A DNA stretch of 64,000 nt from Vanrija pseudolonga (GCF_020906515.1 NC_085850.1:1798001-1862000), one strand, 5' to 3'; shown: positions 21,422 through 32,962, numbered from the stretch's first letter. Numbers and translations are program-made. The notes: a model not told the origin generated them from the sequence alone.

Positions 21422-23820
21422 ATGGTAAGTCACGACCAACACGCAGCTCGCAACTCGCAGCTCACACTCTACAGTCGAACATGGCAACACCAGTACGACG
21501 CTACCCAGCTTCCCTATCACACAACGCCTCTGGCCCATCACGGCCTCCCCGCCCATCTTCCCAACCCCAGTCCTCCATCGACGACGAGGTTCCGGCACCA
21601 CCAGATCAGCTTCCTCCCGTCCAACCTCTCCCAGAACTCGCATCGCTCGAACTCCTCCTACAGCAAGCTGGGTACAAGGAGACCCGCGTCTTCACCCCAG
21701 AGAATGAGCGGGTCCGTCGGCGACTAAAACACGATTTTGACGAAGACTCGGCCGCCGAGCTAGCCCACCTCTACTCGAGTATGGGGTTAGATCCTCGCGG
21801 TCCGATGCAAGTTCAACACCTCACAAAACCTGGCCCTTACCGTTCAAGCAGCAGCGTACTACGCAGCGTGGTGCTTCAAGATGCAAGCAGCGCTATCAAC
21901 GAAAAGAGGCGTGATATCGACCCGGCGGCTGACGCCAGCCCTGAGGCCGCACAGTCGTGGTGGTCATCCACCCTGCTTGGCCGTGCCGCACAGACGGTTG
22001 GCAAGGGTATCGCGTCCATGAGCCCGCCAAACGACCAGGGTTCGTTAGAAGCTTCGACTGTCGGGCTCGGACTAGCAAGAGGTGGTCAATTTGTGCGCAA
22101 GACGAAATCCAACTGGGAGCTCGGGCTCCCTCATTCAGTGTCGCCTCCACAGCAGGAAGACATACCGCCCCGGCGCGTCGAGACGCTTCAGTTCTCCAAG
22201 AAGGAAGAGTTACCGCCAGTCGCTCCGCGTTCAAGAGTCCCGACCGCCTTTGCCGATCCCCCACCGTCAATCGCCGCCCTGTTCTCGCCGCCAGAGGAGA
22301 ATGTTGCGCAGTTCGAGGACAACATGTTCGACGACGATGCGTTTGGTTTCAGCCCGTTACCAAGCGACTACGAAGCCCAGGAGGACGAGGACATGTACGC
22401 CGGGTACGACGTCGACGACTTTGATGGCTACGAGTCTTCCTCGACGCTCAGTGCCAGCCCTCCGATTGCCGCCCCTTGCGCCGAGGTCGAACGGCCCATG
22501 GTCGACTTGGTGTCCCCTGCCACGACCTTTGATGACGAGACGTTAGCGGATCCCGATGAGATTCTTCAGGCGGAGCGTGAGGCTGCGGCTATTGGCAAGC
22601 GCATCCTGGCAGCTACAGTCGAGTACGACGACGATGATTCCGACGAGGAAGTCGACTTGTTCCCGCCTCCTAGGGCCCCGGTGTTTACGGCCCCAGCGCC
22701 AGCCGTTGTGCGTTCACAGATTCCGATCGTTGAGATCGAGCCTCCCTCGCCACCAAGGGACATCGCGAGTGAGCGTATTGCCCAGGCAATGGCCGAGATC
22801 CTCTCCGACCCCCCGGCCCCTCAAGCAGTGGTCGAGCCCGTTGTCGTTGAACGCTCCGCCAAGCTTCGTGCGGCCCAGTCGACGCCGGCACTGGGGCGAG
22901 CCTCGGGCCAGCGTTCTGCCATCTCTTCTCGTCGCCCGCCCTTCCGCATCACGCCCGTTGCTGTGGCCGCACCTACTTTACAGCGACGATCGCCTGTCAT
23001 TTGCGACTCGGTTTCCAACGATGCCGAGGACCTTCCGCCACTGCCCCCTGCTCCGGCAGCGCCAATCCAGAGCAACTTTTCGTCGATTGCCTTGCGTGCC
23101 CGCAAGTCTCTGACAGCACTACGAGCTGCCTTCTGGGCGGAACCGGTACCGGCTCTGGAACCAACCGCCGCAGTCGACGACGAGATTCCCCGCAACACGG
23201 CCACTCCGATTCTGACACCCCGTCTTGATTGGCAGATGCAGGGCTCCCACTTTGCGGGTTGGAACTCGGACTCGGACAAGCCCAAGCATTCGACGACCGA
23301 TTCCACAGACTCGACTGGAACTGTTCGCGAGCTTGGCGACCCATTCGCGGACCAGCATGTCGAGATTGACTACACCAAGTCGTTCTTCTACAAGCCTGAG
23401 ACTCCACCTCGCCCCAATGACAATGGCGGCAGTAGCAGTAGTGGCGGTTACCGGGCCGGACAGCCTCGCAAGCAGCGCTCTGTCAAGTCCCTCCGTGCCG
23501 CCCTTCTCATCCCAGTTGCACCTCCTCCGCCGGTGCCTCCCCTCCCACCAGCGTACCGCAAGTCTGGTGGACGCGATGGCACCCGCACCCCGCCTCGCGA
23601 CATCAACCGCCACTTAGTTGAACCCCCGGTCATTGCTATTCATTCTCCTGGAGCCTGGGAGGAGGGCCGACCTGCTCGTCAGCTCATCCTCGAGGGCGAG
23701 GAGTGGGATGGCCACGACGTAGTTGCCAACTGGGGCTCGGGCGTCCGTCGCCGTAGCGGCAAGGGCAAGAGCAAGCGCTCCAAGGCCAGCAAGAGCCGTC
23801 TCTCAAACCAAGTTGCATAG
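21422..23820 (+). CDS. Large Ser/Pro-rich protein of unknown function
   Basis: Proposed two exons: the ATG alone at 21422-21424, followed directly by GTAAGT, and 21475-23820; 782 residues beginning MSNMATPVRRYPASL. If the intron is wrong, the ATG at 21481 is the next start. There is no recognisable domain. A moderately conserved-looking segment is near residues 50-110 (LASLELLLQQAGYKETRVFT and ENERVRRRLKHDFDEDSAAE), with predicted helices. The middle is acidic and Pro-rich (FSPLPSDYEAQEDEDMYAGY), and the end is basic, with KGKSKRSKASKSRLS resembling a nuclear localisation signal. The sequence is mostly disordered. Codon use matches neighbouring genes and the frame is open over 2.3 kb, so it is very likely real. 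Confidence 0.75.
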
Positions 23821-24346
23821 CCGCGGTCATTGCACCGTGGTACCAGCTCAGGACACGCGTCTTGAGCCCATCACTGGACTGTTCCATAGTATTCTCCCTC
23901 CACACGTTACCCCATCCATCGATACCATCCTCTGGTCTCTCACTGCTTTCACGACAAGTCACCTGTTCACCGACCTCACGCCATACCTCTTTGCTTCCAA
24001 ACACCCACACTGGCAACCTCAACACCCACCCCCGCATGCTCACTGCGCGTACGCTGTTGTCCTCATCCAGCCCGACACATATTTGGGTCATTGCATGACA
24101 GTTGGTACGCTTTTCGTAACATTAATGTATCACCATGCGGCGTTCAAGCCATTACGAGCGGGAGCATTTCTTTCGAATCATGTCTGGGTCGATTGTCAGG
24201 TTGTGTGGGCTCGTTGTGTTGTCATTCGGGACGCGTAAACAACCTCCATCTCGTCCATCTCATCTCACATCATCTCCAGCAATGAGCACATAGAAGAGAC
24301 TTGATTACACAGTGTAGCAGCATACCCATAGCCCACTATCAGCACC
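23821..24346. other. Intergenic between orphan gene and MMM1
   Basis: Contains the 3' flank of the upstream gene and the promoter and leader of MMM1. CATCTCATC-type pyrimidine-rich sequence occurs just before the MMM1 start. Nothing else recognised. Confidence 0.6.
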
Positions 24347-25900
24347 ATGTCGACCTACGCAATCTTCCCAATGCACCCGGCGCCAGCGGCATGGACGTTC
24401 ACCCAGGGCTTCCTCGTCGGGCAGGCCGTCTTCCTGGCCCTGGCCCTCCTCTTCATCCGCTATGTCATCTTCTCGCCGCTCGAAGCGCAAGACACGGAGG
24501 GGTGGCGGCGGAGGCGGGACGAGCGCGCCAAGGTGGGTTCGCCGCGCTCTCGATGATCTGGTCGTCGCATCGAGCTCCTCCCTCCCCCTCTGGCTTCTCA
24601 CTGACACGCCCCAGAAATCCCTCCTGTCCAACACGGCCGTGCCGCCCCCGCCCGCGTCCCTCCTCCTCAGCAAGACGGGCTACGAGATGGCGACGCACCC
24701 GCCCGAGTCGACCGACTGGGTCAACGTGCTCCTGGCGCAAGTGCTCCAGGGGTACCGGAACGACCTGCTGTCCACCTCGGGCGAGGAGGGCGCGCGCCAG
24801 CAGTTCGAGCGCTGGCTCAACCCCCCCGGCCGGCAGCAGTCGTGGCTGGTGAGCTGATGACTTGATTACCCCCAGCTGACGCCGCAGGACCCGATCCAGG
24901 TGACGGGCGTAAGCCTTGGCAGCAGCTTTCCCCTGCTGTCCAACGCTCGTATCCGCCCCGCCGATGGCCAGGGCCGTGTCCGCGCCGAGATTGACATCGA
25001 CTACGCCGACACCGTCTCGCTCTCCATCTCGACGGCGGTCGTCATCAACTTCCCCCGCCCGCGCTTCGCCGTCCTCCCCGTGTCTATTGGCGTCGAGCTG
25101 CAGACGTTTGGCGGCACGCTGAGTGTGGTTCTCCACGACCCCAAGGGTGACCGCCAGCACCTCCACATCTGCCTCCTTCCCGACTTCCACCTCAACTTGA
25201 AGACTACGAGTTTGCTGGGCAGCAAGGCGAAGCTTCAGGGTAGGTGATGAAACTGGGTCTTCGGCCACCTGCTCACAACCCAGATATCCCCAAGCTCGAG
25301 CAGCTCCTCGTGGACCGCTTCCGCCAGGCCATCCAGGACCGCTACGTATACCCCAAGCACATTGCCCTCGGCCTCCCCCGCATTATCACTCCCAAGACGC
25401 CAAAGTCATCGCCGGAGATTGGCGTTCTGGACCTCCCCGCTCTGGCGGTGGACAACATGGCGCGGTCGCTCGGCGGGCCATCGGTCCCTCTGGCTCCAGG
25501 AGACAGCGCCAGCGTCAACGGCGACAGGCATGCTGCCGACACTGCGTCGACCCAGTCGTCAGATCACAGGCCACCATCAGCCCATCCGGAAGAGGACGAC
25601 TCACCCCTCCACGCGCCGGTGCCACTCGGCCGGCCGCTGGGATCGCAGCGCCAGACGTCGCTGGCGGGCGGCAAGTCGGTAGCGGCGTCGTCGACATACG
25701 CTGCGTCAGCGCCCGCGCCGTCTATATCGGCGTCGTCGGCGGTGCGGCGCTTCCAGCAGCAGGGCGTCACGGCGCCGAGCGTTGGGAGCGTCAGCGGGCA
25801 TCAGTTCCCGCCACAATTCCGGTACAGAGGGTTCGCGGCCCAGCAGCCCCACCTGAACGGGGGGGCGTCGTCCATAGCTGATCAACTATCAGACGACTAG
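24347..25900 (+). CDS. MMM1: ERMES complex subunit MMM1 (SMP domain)
   Basis: ER-anchored subunit of the ER-mitochondria encounter structure, which tethers the organelles and transfers phospholipids. Four exons (24347-24532, 24615-24848, 24888-25239, 25284-25900) give 462 residues. Seen: a short lumenal N-terminus, one transmembrane segment near residues 19-41 (GFLVGQAVFLALALLFIRYV), then the lipid-binding SMP domain from about residue 85: ESTDWVNVLLAQVLQGYRND, LDPIQVTGVSLGSSFPLLSN, ISTAVVINFPRPRFAVLPVS and PKLEQLLVDRFRQAIQDRYV. The Ser/Ala-rich C-terminal 150 residues extend beyond the fungal minimum. Intron 2 offers two in-phase AGs; the second (ending 24887) gives the conserved WLDPI and a normal 39-nt intron, whereas the first would leave only 27 nt. 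Confidence 0.95.
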
Positions 25901-26436
25901 GAGCCTGATGTATGCATAGAGCTGCTGTATGCGTTTGGTGCGCTTGCTGTGCATGGGCTTGTCGCCATCGGGCGAGTGACACTTCTCTCGGCCGAGCGTG
26001 GGGCGGCGTGGAGAGTCGTGGGTGACGTCAGGGATGATACCCACCACACCTCATTCATTGGCGGCGTCGCAGATGGCCGAGATTTGACTTTTGCTGGCCG
26101 AGATGGTGCGTGGGTAACTTTGAGCGTCAACAACAACGCCGAGGTTGACGAGTACTTAACACCACGCGGGGCAGCATGCGGGCCGTAGTAACACCAACAG
26201 CAGCACGCTCCTTACACCTCTCGCGCGGGAGACAGCATCCACCGGCCCGCACGTAGTAGGTCATCGGCACGCCCGGCACCATCGGCACGGCACCAGCATA
26301 CCCCACCACCACCACAACAACATCAGCCGCGGCGTCGTGATTTTTCGCCGCACGCTAGTAGTATAAGGACCACGCGCGTCGCCTCAACATAACGGTGACA
26401 CCCCCTCGCGCGACCACTTGCAAAGCATACCCTCCC
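25901..26436. other. Intergenic between MMM1 and MFS transporter, with TATA-like box
   Basis: Holds the MMM1 3' flank and the transporter promoter. TATAAG at 26362-26367 lies 70 bp before the transporter ATG. Short repeats CATCGGCACG/CACCATCGGCACGG occur around 26262-26290. No other feature recognised. Confidence 0.55.
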
Positions 26437-28570
26437 ATGGGCGACAGCGCACTGGACGAGGAAGGGCAGGCTTTGAGCGCGGCCGCGGTCAGCGCCGCAC
26501 CGGATGCCCGACGGCCTTCACCTGGGGGGCACGGGGCAAGCCGCCTCGACGTGCCATATCCCCCCGGCCGGGCGCACAGCGACTCGGCGCCAGCATCACC
26601 CACGACGACGGCTGCGGACATGGCCGCCGACAAGGCCGATGGCGACGAGCAGCAGGCCGTGACCCAGGCGGCGGCAGAGCCCGCACCCGCCGCACCCGCG
26701 CCGGCGTTCACCGACGTCGCGCGCACGCTGACCGCCGCGTCGGGCAGGCCGTACTCTGCGTTCCCGAGCTCGACGCGCTGGCTCATCGCGCTCCTCGGCG
26801 GCGTGGGGGGCATCTTCTCGCCCATCAGCGTGAGTGTTGAGGCGCGCCGCACTGAGCATTGCTCACGCCGCGCAGAGTAACATCTTTGTGCCGTCCATCC
26901 CCGTTATCGCCAAGGACTTCCACCGCTCAAACCAGGACATCACGCTCGCGTTGACGGTGTATCTCGCGTTCCGTGGGTCTGCGCACGTCTTGGGTTGAGC
27001 GGCACTGACCCATACCTATGCAGAGGCCGTCACGCCGTCCTTCTTCGGCTCGGCAAGCGACTCCTTCGGCCGGCGCCCCCTCTTCCTCCTCACGATGATC
27101 ATCTACATCGGCGCCAACCTCGGCCTGGGCTTCATGCCCGTCACCAAGTACTGGCTGCTCCTCTTCCTCCGCGCGCTGCAGGCGACGGGCGGGAGCGCGG
27201 TCATCGCGATCGGGAGCGGCGCGATCGCGGACATTGCCGAGCCGAAGGAGCGCGGCAAGTTCCAGGCCATCTTCCAGACCGGCGCCATGATCGGGCCTGC
27301 TATCGGCCCCTTGCTCGGCGGCGTGTTCTCGCAGGCTTGGGGATGGCGCGCAATGTTCTACTTCCTCGCTGCGGCGAGCGGGACGTTTGTCATTACATTC
27401 CTGTTGTAAGTGGACGAAGCAGGGAGGGGGAGGTGGTTCACGCTGACGCACGCCCCCAGCTTCTTCCCCGAGACGCTCCGCTCCATCGTCGGCGACGGGT
27501 CCATCCCCCCGCCGCTGCTCAACGCATCCCCGATTCAGATTTACCACAGCTGGAAGCTGCGCCGGAGCGGCGTCGAGCCCGACATTGTCGACCGCCCTCC
27601 GCGCCGGCCGGTGAGTTGCGCGCTACGAGTGCCACACTGACACTGCCCAGTACCAGCCCCTCTCTGCATTCACCATCCTTTTCGTCCCCGAGATCTTCCT
27701 CACCTACTTTGTCGTCAGCCTGCTGTACCTCGAGTTCTACTGCGTCATGTAAGCACGGGATCGCGTGCAGAGCTGACCCCCCAGTGGAATCTTCTCCACG
27801 GCCTTGGAACAAAAGTACCACCTCAACGAGCTCCAGATCGGCCTGTGCTACCTGTGCGTTGTGGAAGACCGCTGATAGGATGCAACGCTGACCCCACAGT
27901 CCTTCTGGCATCGGCACCGCAGCCTCCACCCTCATCGCAGGCAGGCTCGTCGACTACTACTACAAGAAGGAGACGTTGCGCGTCGGCGGCGACTACCGCC
28001 ACAAGCCGCACGAGTTCAAGATTGAGCGCACGCGTATCCGCGTCATCTGGCCGGGCATGTCCATCTTCATCGCGGCGTCCGTCGCCATGGGCTGGTGCAT
28101 GCAGGTCAAGGCGCCGCTCGCGGCCCTCCTCGTCGTCTCCTTCTTCCCCGGCCTCGGCGTCGCCGTCATCGCCATTCCCGTGATCTACGGGCAGGACACG
28201 ATGCCGGGCAAGGGCGCGGCCGCGTCGGCGTCGCTCAACTTTGTGCGGTGTGCGTTCGGCGCCATCGGCACGGGTGTTATGTGAGTTGGACTGTGCCTCG
28301 TTCAGCAGCTGACTCCCCAGCCAAATCATGTACCAGAACCTCGGCGCCGGATGGTCGTTCGTCCTCCTCTCGGGCCTGTGCCTCGTCTCCCTGCCCCTCC
28401 TGCTCGTGGTGATAAAGTACGCCCCGAGATGGCGCGAGTGGCGCCGCAAGCGCGCCGTCACGCACCCTTCGCGCTGGAACCTGTTCTTGGGCATCGACCC
28501 GCTCGAGGCCAAGGCGCTCCAAGAGAAGGCCGCGCGTGAGGGCGGCGCTGCGGAGGTGCAGGAGAAGTAG
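26437..28570 (+). CDS. Major facilitator superfamily transporter, DHA1 (Aqr1/Qdr-type) family
   Basis: Plasma-membrane proton antiporter of the kind that exports drugs, organic acids or amino acids. Eight exons (26437-26829, 26876-26972, 27024-27405, 27460-27610, 27651-27748, 27785-27853, 27900-28280, 28321-28570) give 606 residues. A disordered N-terminal tail of about 110 residues is followed by TM1 (WLIALLGGVGGIFSPISSNI), the DHA1-type SIPVIAKDFH, the loop 2-3 motif SASDSFGRRPLF (the family's GxxxDRxGRR), an LRALQATGGSA segment, and IFQTGAMIGPAIGPLLGGVF, which is the drug:H+ antiporter motif C. Motif order matches 12-TM Qdr/Aqr1 proteins. The substrate cannot be told. The upstream in-frame GTG is not used as a start; the ATG at 26437 is the first. 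Confidence 0.9.
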
Positions 28571-29009
28571 ATTGAGTGGCCACCATTTGCATGCATACTA
28601 TAGATCACATACGCGAGGGGTGCTGCTAATAGGGCCGCGGTTAAGTCAGGCCACACTCGCAGCGGTGAAATCGGACAAGTGTTAGAGTCGCGCAAGCCTA
28701 AGTCGGTCAGTGGCTCCAGCTCAAGTCAGTCGCACAAGTCCAAGTCAGTCGAGCCAGTGCAAAGTGCAACCAAAGTCGAACCGAACCACACTGCATCATC
28801 CGATACTACCGAGCCAAGTACAAAAAGAGCAAGGCACCCGACCAGCGGGGCAAGCAAGAAGGTGGGGGCGAGGCAGCCCGGCCGAAGCAGGAACTCCTCT
28901 CATCGCGCCAGTCGCGGATGGGGTCAGATTGAAGACGACATGACCAGGTCGGGAGCAGTTTAAAGACGTGACTAGTCCGGCCGAAGCCAAAGTGCGGGGA
29001 GACGCGCTC
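28571..29009. other. 3' flanks of the transporter and of orphan paralog A
   Basis: Contains the 3' region of the leftward paralog A, including the block shared with paralog B (28869-28978). From 28640 to 28790, short AAGTCAGTCG/CAAGTC-type direct repeats occur on the plus strand. No coding gene. Confidence 0.6.
28869..28978 (-). repeat. 110-nt block shared with the 3' flank of paralog B (copy A)
   Basis: Read on the minus strand it starts GGACTAGTCACGTCTTTAAA, 31 nt after the stop codon of paralog A, and ends GGGCTGCCTCG. By hand alignment it differs from 39710-39818 by two substitutions and one single-base indel. Weaker similarity continues further downstream in both copies. Confidence 0.9.
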
Positions 29010-29705
29010 TCACTGGGTAGCGGCGGCGGTGCGGAGGTCGCGGTGGGCCGGCTGGCGGTGGAGGGCACGGGGCTCGCAGCGGGGGACCTTGGGCTCACCA
29101 AAGTTGGCGACCTGCTCGTCCGTGAGGCGGTTGTAGCGCTTCGGGACGAGTGGAGCGGTCACCTTCGGAGCGTTGACCCACTCGTCGAGGGGCGCAGGCT
29201 GGGCGATGCTGGGCTTGGTCGCGTCGATGAGCTCAGCCAGCTCGACGAGGAGGGCGACGACAGCGCGGACGTTACGCTCGAGGTGGATGTCGACGAGGCG
29301 GTGGCCGAGGCCGTTGGCGACGTCGTTCTCGTGCCTCTCAGCGATGGCGTCGAACTGGGCGCGGCGGTCCTGGAGCATCTCCTCGGAGGCGATGCCCTTG
29401 TTGCGCGGAAGCTTGGCGGCGAAGGTGACGCTGCGAGCACGGACAGTGCCGTTGATGATGTTGTCAAGCTGCTGCTGGAGCGCAAACTTGTGAATGCGGG
29501 CCGAGGCCATCTGCACGAACGAGTTGAGCACCGCCGCGTGCTCGTGCATCGCCTGGATGTCGTGAGAGTGGCGGTGGCGGTCGTTAAGGGGGTCGGGGCG
29601 GTAGAGGGGGGAGAGGTAGTGCTCGGCCGTGTTAAGGGCAGCGATGCAGCGCGTGACGAACTCGGGGTTCTGCGAGATGATGGTGGCGATAGCCGAGGCG
29701 GACAT
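29010..29705 (-). CDS. Orphan protein, paralog A
   Basis: Single coding exon, 231 residues, family not recognised. N-terminus MSASAIATIISQNPEFVTRC and mid-region HRLVDIHLERNVRAVVALLV look helical and amphipathic, with no signal peptide or membrane segment. The C-terminus ends LRTAAATQ. It shares spacing and scattered identities with paralog B at 38946: an FV(T/S)R motif near residue 16, DI(x)LERxVxAVVxLL near 150, and LRTAxxxQ at the very end. By eye this is only about 20-25% identity. A TATA box at 30195-30201 and a three-intron, ATG-free 5' leader support expression from the minus strand. Function unknown; both members may belong to a lineage-specific expanded family. Confidence 0.75.
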   Translation of the reverse strand: MSASAIATIISQNPEFVTRCIAALNTAEHYLSPLYRPDPLNDRHRHSHDIQAMHEHAAVLNSFVQMASARIHKFALQQQLDNIINGTVRARSVTFAAKLPRNKGIASEEMLQDRRAQFDAIAERHENDVANGLGHRLVDIHLERNVRAVVALLVELAELIDATKPSIAQPAPLDEWVNAPKVTAPLVPKRYNRLTDEQVANFGEPKVPRCEPRALHRQPAHRDLRTAAATQ

Positions 29706-30140
29706 GGTGCCGGAGGTTGTGAGAGAGGGTGTGACGGTAGTGGGGGTGCGCGAGGGCAGCGTGTGTGCGACGAGGGTCGAGACGAGCAGGCCAGCTGCAA
29801 ATGTCTGAGGCGTCAGTCAAGAAGAAGGGAGGGGAGGGGGGTGAGCGAAGAACTTACCAAAGACCACAAGCGGGGGATGTGACGGTGGGGCGACGAGGCG
29901 CGGTGTGTGACGTGCTAGTCGGTGACGGAAGTCTGAGGTGTCAGTGACGAAGAAGGGAGGGAGGGGAGGGGTGAAGAGTGAGCGGGGGACTTACCAGACA
30001 ACCAGACGAGGCGATGTGAGCGTTGCGCGAGGCAAGTGTGAGTGCGTGAGCTGGTCGAGAGCGACTGTGGCAGCGAGTGCGAGTGGCTGAGGCGTCAGTT
30101 AGGAAGAAGGGAGGGGAGGGGGGGTTAGCTGGGTACGTAC
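29706..30140 (-). repeat. 5' leader of paralog A with a three-times repeated exon-intron module
   Basis: On the minus strand three introns are visible: 30087-30140, 29933-29994 and 29805-29857. All have GTAAGT/GTACGT donors and nearly the same body: a CCCCTCCCCTCCCTTCTTC tract, ACTGACGCCTCAG or ACTGACACCTCAG, then exon. The exon ends before each donor are also alike (TGGTxxTCTTG type). Untranslated exons of 92 and 75 nt separate them, and 99 nt precede the ATG. No ATG occurs in the spliced leader. This reads as tandem duplication of a unit of about 130-155 bp. Confidence 0.75.
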
Positions 30141-30194
30141 CAAGATGACCAGTGAAGGCGAAGATGGGGGGGCAAGAAGCAAAAACTGGCTGCA

Positions 30195-30201
30195 TTATAT
30201 A
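30195..30201 (-). promoter_or_regulatory. TATA box of paralog A
   Basis: TATATAA on the minus strand, about 55 bp before the first leader donor, placing the transcription start near 30165-30175. Confidence 0.55.
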
Positions 30202-31671
30202 CATCTCTCACCGTAGAGGCCGTTTCCGGATCGGGAGGATAGCGCTCGAGCTGGTCGTTTGCCCAAACCACGAGCCAGAAAGTAATGCAAGGCATAGACT
30301 GGGTGTTGATGGCCACAAAGAGCACCGAGATGACGAGCAGAGCAGCGCCAGTGTGGCCGCGGCATCAGATAACACGGAGGACATGCCCATCGAGCGGGGG
30401 CAGATCGAACTCGACGTCGGGCGGACTCTGAGCCATCTCCGCCCGTTTTCGCCTCCCACCCCTCTCCCCCAGCGTCGCTATGCATATCTGCTGGTCAGCG
30501 CTGGCCCCCAGAACCCGTGCATGAGCTTGTCAGTGCTTGAACGGCCTTGCGGCGTCGTGTGGGTGACGAGCGGGGTCGCTGGCGGCGCTGGGTGGTGGGT
30601 TGGGCGGGCGCCTCACCCAGCCAACCCCGCCTCCCAACTCCGCCTCACTCCTCCTCTCATCGTCACAACACCTCCCTTGTCCACCACGCCCTCACCATGC
30701 CCTCGCCATCACCTCGCCACCGCCGCCGCGCCGCACACACCCCGCGGCACACCGCAGCGCCGAGCTCCGCCAGCGACCTCCGTCAGATTTTCCAGCCAGC
30801 CACCCTCCTACCGCTTCCCTTCCGGATTGGGACACCACCGCCGCAACGGTCCACAACCGTCCATCTTCCTCTACAATTGGCATTTCTGCATGCCCGACGG
30901 CGTCGGAGGACGCTTTGGGATGCAGAGGCGTGCATGCATGCTCCGGCAAGCACGTGCGTGAGTAGAGTGAGTTCCGCCCGAGACCAACACGGCCGCCGCT
31001 CAAGGCCCCCGACCCCGAGCCCCCGCACCGGTCCCCGAGCTCCGTGGTCGCTGCGACTCCGCGCCAGGATGCTGCAGTGGCGGTGACGCCTCGACCTCCG
31101 AGAGGTGGCGAGCGACACGGCCAGCCTGCGTGACGGGAGCGCGCACCGGTAGCCCTCGCCACCCGCACTGTGGGTGGCGAGATGCGACACCCCCGCGCCG
31201 ACCGAGGTCTTCTCCCACACCTGCACGATGGCGCTCGCACACAAGGCTCGGCGTCGGTCTGTCGGCAGCAATCGCTCCAGGTCTGCCTGGGACCAGGGGA
31301 TGGGAATCGAGAGGCCGCACAGGCAATGCTACTGCCCCTCACCCACTGCTGTGGCCATACCTCGTCGAGCCCCCGCGAGCGCTCACCTCCACTAGAATGG
31401 CCACCGTTCCAGGTCTGCGAGCAACAAGAGGCGGTCCTCAGACCATACTTCACCCGTCTGACAACGTCGGACCGCGGGTTGACCTGCACGGTGAGTCCCA
31501 CTTCGCCCACCGCAGACTGCGTGCCTCAGCGTGTGTCCCACCGTCGCCTCGCCGTCGCTTCGGCTCCACAGTCCCACGCCCACACCCCTTGTGTCATGAG
31601 TAGAGTGACATCAGCGCCCAGGCGCGAATTAGCCTCGCAGGTAAGCTCCTCACCCCCTACCGTCGTCCACA
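30202..31671. other. Intergenic, no supported gene; one strong hairpin
   Basis: C-rich sequence on the plus strand without a convincing coding frame. A perfect 10-bp stem hairpin, CTCGCCACCC and its complement, sits at 31155-31181 with a 7-nt loop. The string GAGTAGAGTGA occurs twice (near 30960 and 31597). A spliced noncoding transcript on the plus strand is possible, because a GTGAGT...CCGCAG pair lies near 31490-31512, but I cannot support it. Confidence 0.5.
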
Positions 31672-32473
31672 CTATGGGCTGCTAGCTCCCTTATCCTGCG
31701 GCGTCACCCACACCGCCTGGAGGTCAGCTCACACACAGGTTCGCAACCCACCTTCAACTCCACGGTCTGCTCGACCTGCATGTTGCCTCCGTCCCTGACG
31801 TCCAGGAGCTCCTCGTCTCCAACACTGGGGCTGTTGACCCAGCGGCGGACTGGTGCGAGCTGCTCGGCGGTAAGCCCATACTGGCGGTACACTCTTGACG
31901 GGTCGGCACCGGGTGGCAACACCTTGAGCTCGTCCAACAATGAGGTGAGCATCGCCGCGGTAAGAGTTCCAGGCGGAGGAGTGACCGTTGGTCGGGTGTA
32001 CTCGTCCTTGCGGGCATTCAACGTTCGCTGCGCCCTCGGGGGCTACAGATCAGCAAGAGCTCAACAATCAGGTAACGTACTGTGCGGACGAGACGGCTGA
32101 CTTGGGGCACAGCGACAGGGCCTAGCCTCGATAGGTTGGCCAAGAACTGCGGGTCCATGGCATCCTTGAGGATGGCTGGGAGGGTGAGCTCGGCTCACAC
32201 GTTGAGACGACAGGGCTCACCATCGTCCTTCTCGCCGCTGAAGGATGGGCCGGGCGATCCCCCGGGCCGCTCCCTCAAGCCGCCGTACACAAAGTCCTCT
32301 TGGGGTGCGGCATCGACGGGCCGGGTGGAGGAGGAAGGTGGAGGGACGGCCTGTTCGACGGCCTCCGACACGGGCGGAGGAGGAGGAACGCGGGTCGCCG
32401 CTGGCAGCGGGTGCACTGCGCTGGGCGTCTTGGTTGGCAGGCTGCGTGCTGCTTTTGATGATGAGGCACCCAT
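31672..32473 (-). CDS. Putative N-myristoylated protein of unknown function
   Basis: Four exons (32221-32473, 32081-32175, 31752-32042, 31672-31695) join in frame to 220 residues. The N-terminus MGASSSKAARSLP fits the myristoylation consensus: Gly2, Ser6, then Lys7. This suggests membrane attachment with no transmembrane segment. A Pro-rich linker (residues 20-60) precedes DFVYGGLRERPGG. The conserved-looking core is DAMDPQFLANLSRLGPVAVP, then LTSLLDELKVLPPGADPSRV and YRQYGLTAEQLAPVRRWVNS. The combination resembles a fungal family of unknown role that I cannot name with certainty. The last exon is only 24 nt (DKGASSP); without its intron the protein would end differently, so the C-terminus is the weakest part. 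Confidence 0.75.
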
Positions 32474-32962
32474 TGAAGTTGTGGCGTGGTGTGTTGGCCA
32501 GTTGAACAGTCCGAGATAGTCACCGGTTTCTCCGGTTCGAGCAGTGCGACAGGTTCGGACGGGGTCAAACTCGAGTGTGGCACTTGGGCGACAAGGTGGG
32601 AGTTTGGGCCTCGGTGAATGGCAAGCTACTACACCCCAGATACACCTCTGAAGAACTCAAAACTCGGAGAGCCACTGGTTGAGGTACATGTGTACTATCC
32701 TAGATGGATAGATCTACTTAGCTTGACTTGGTTTGCCACGTACTTGAGCGTTTCCTGTACCTTGGCCTGAACTTGTTCAATCCCACCACCCCACTCACCC
32801 TATGACGTTTGAGCGGCACCAAAACCGCCGAACCGCCCAAGTCCCCCAGATTACCACGTGGTGTGGACCGTCACCCCGTCGTCGACGACACCGCAACGCG
32901 CAACCGAGGACAGACAAGCGACATGCATCGCCGCCCTTCTCACTTGCACACACCCGCACACC
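32474..32962. promoter_or_regulatory. Shared divergent promoter of the myristoylated protein gene and GET5
   Basis: Spacer of 489 bp between divergent starts. No TATA box seen. CAC-rich leader sequence precedes the GET5 ATG. No gene within it. Confidence 0.45.

Noticed and set aside
26395-26436. Upstream extension of the MFS transporter
   Set aside because: It would need a GTG start; the first ATG at 26437 is preferred in a eukaryotic nuclear gene.
30692-31510. 272-codon open frame on the minus strand, with overlapping plus-strand frames
   Set aside because: No domain, Arg/Ser-rich chance composition, and several frames are open at once.
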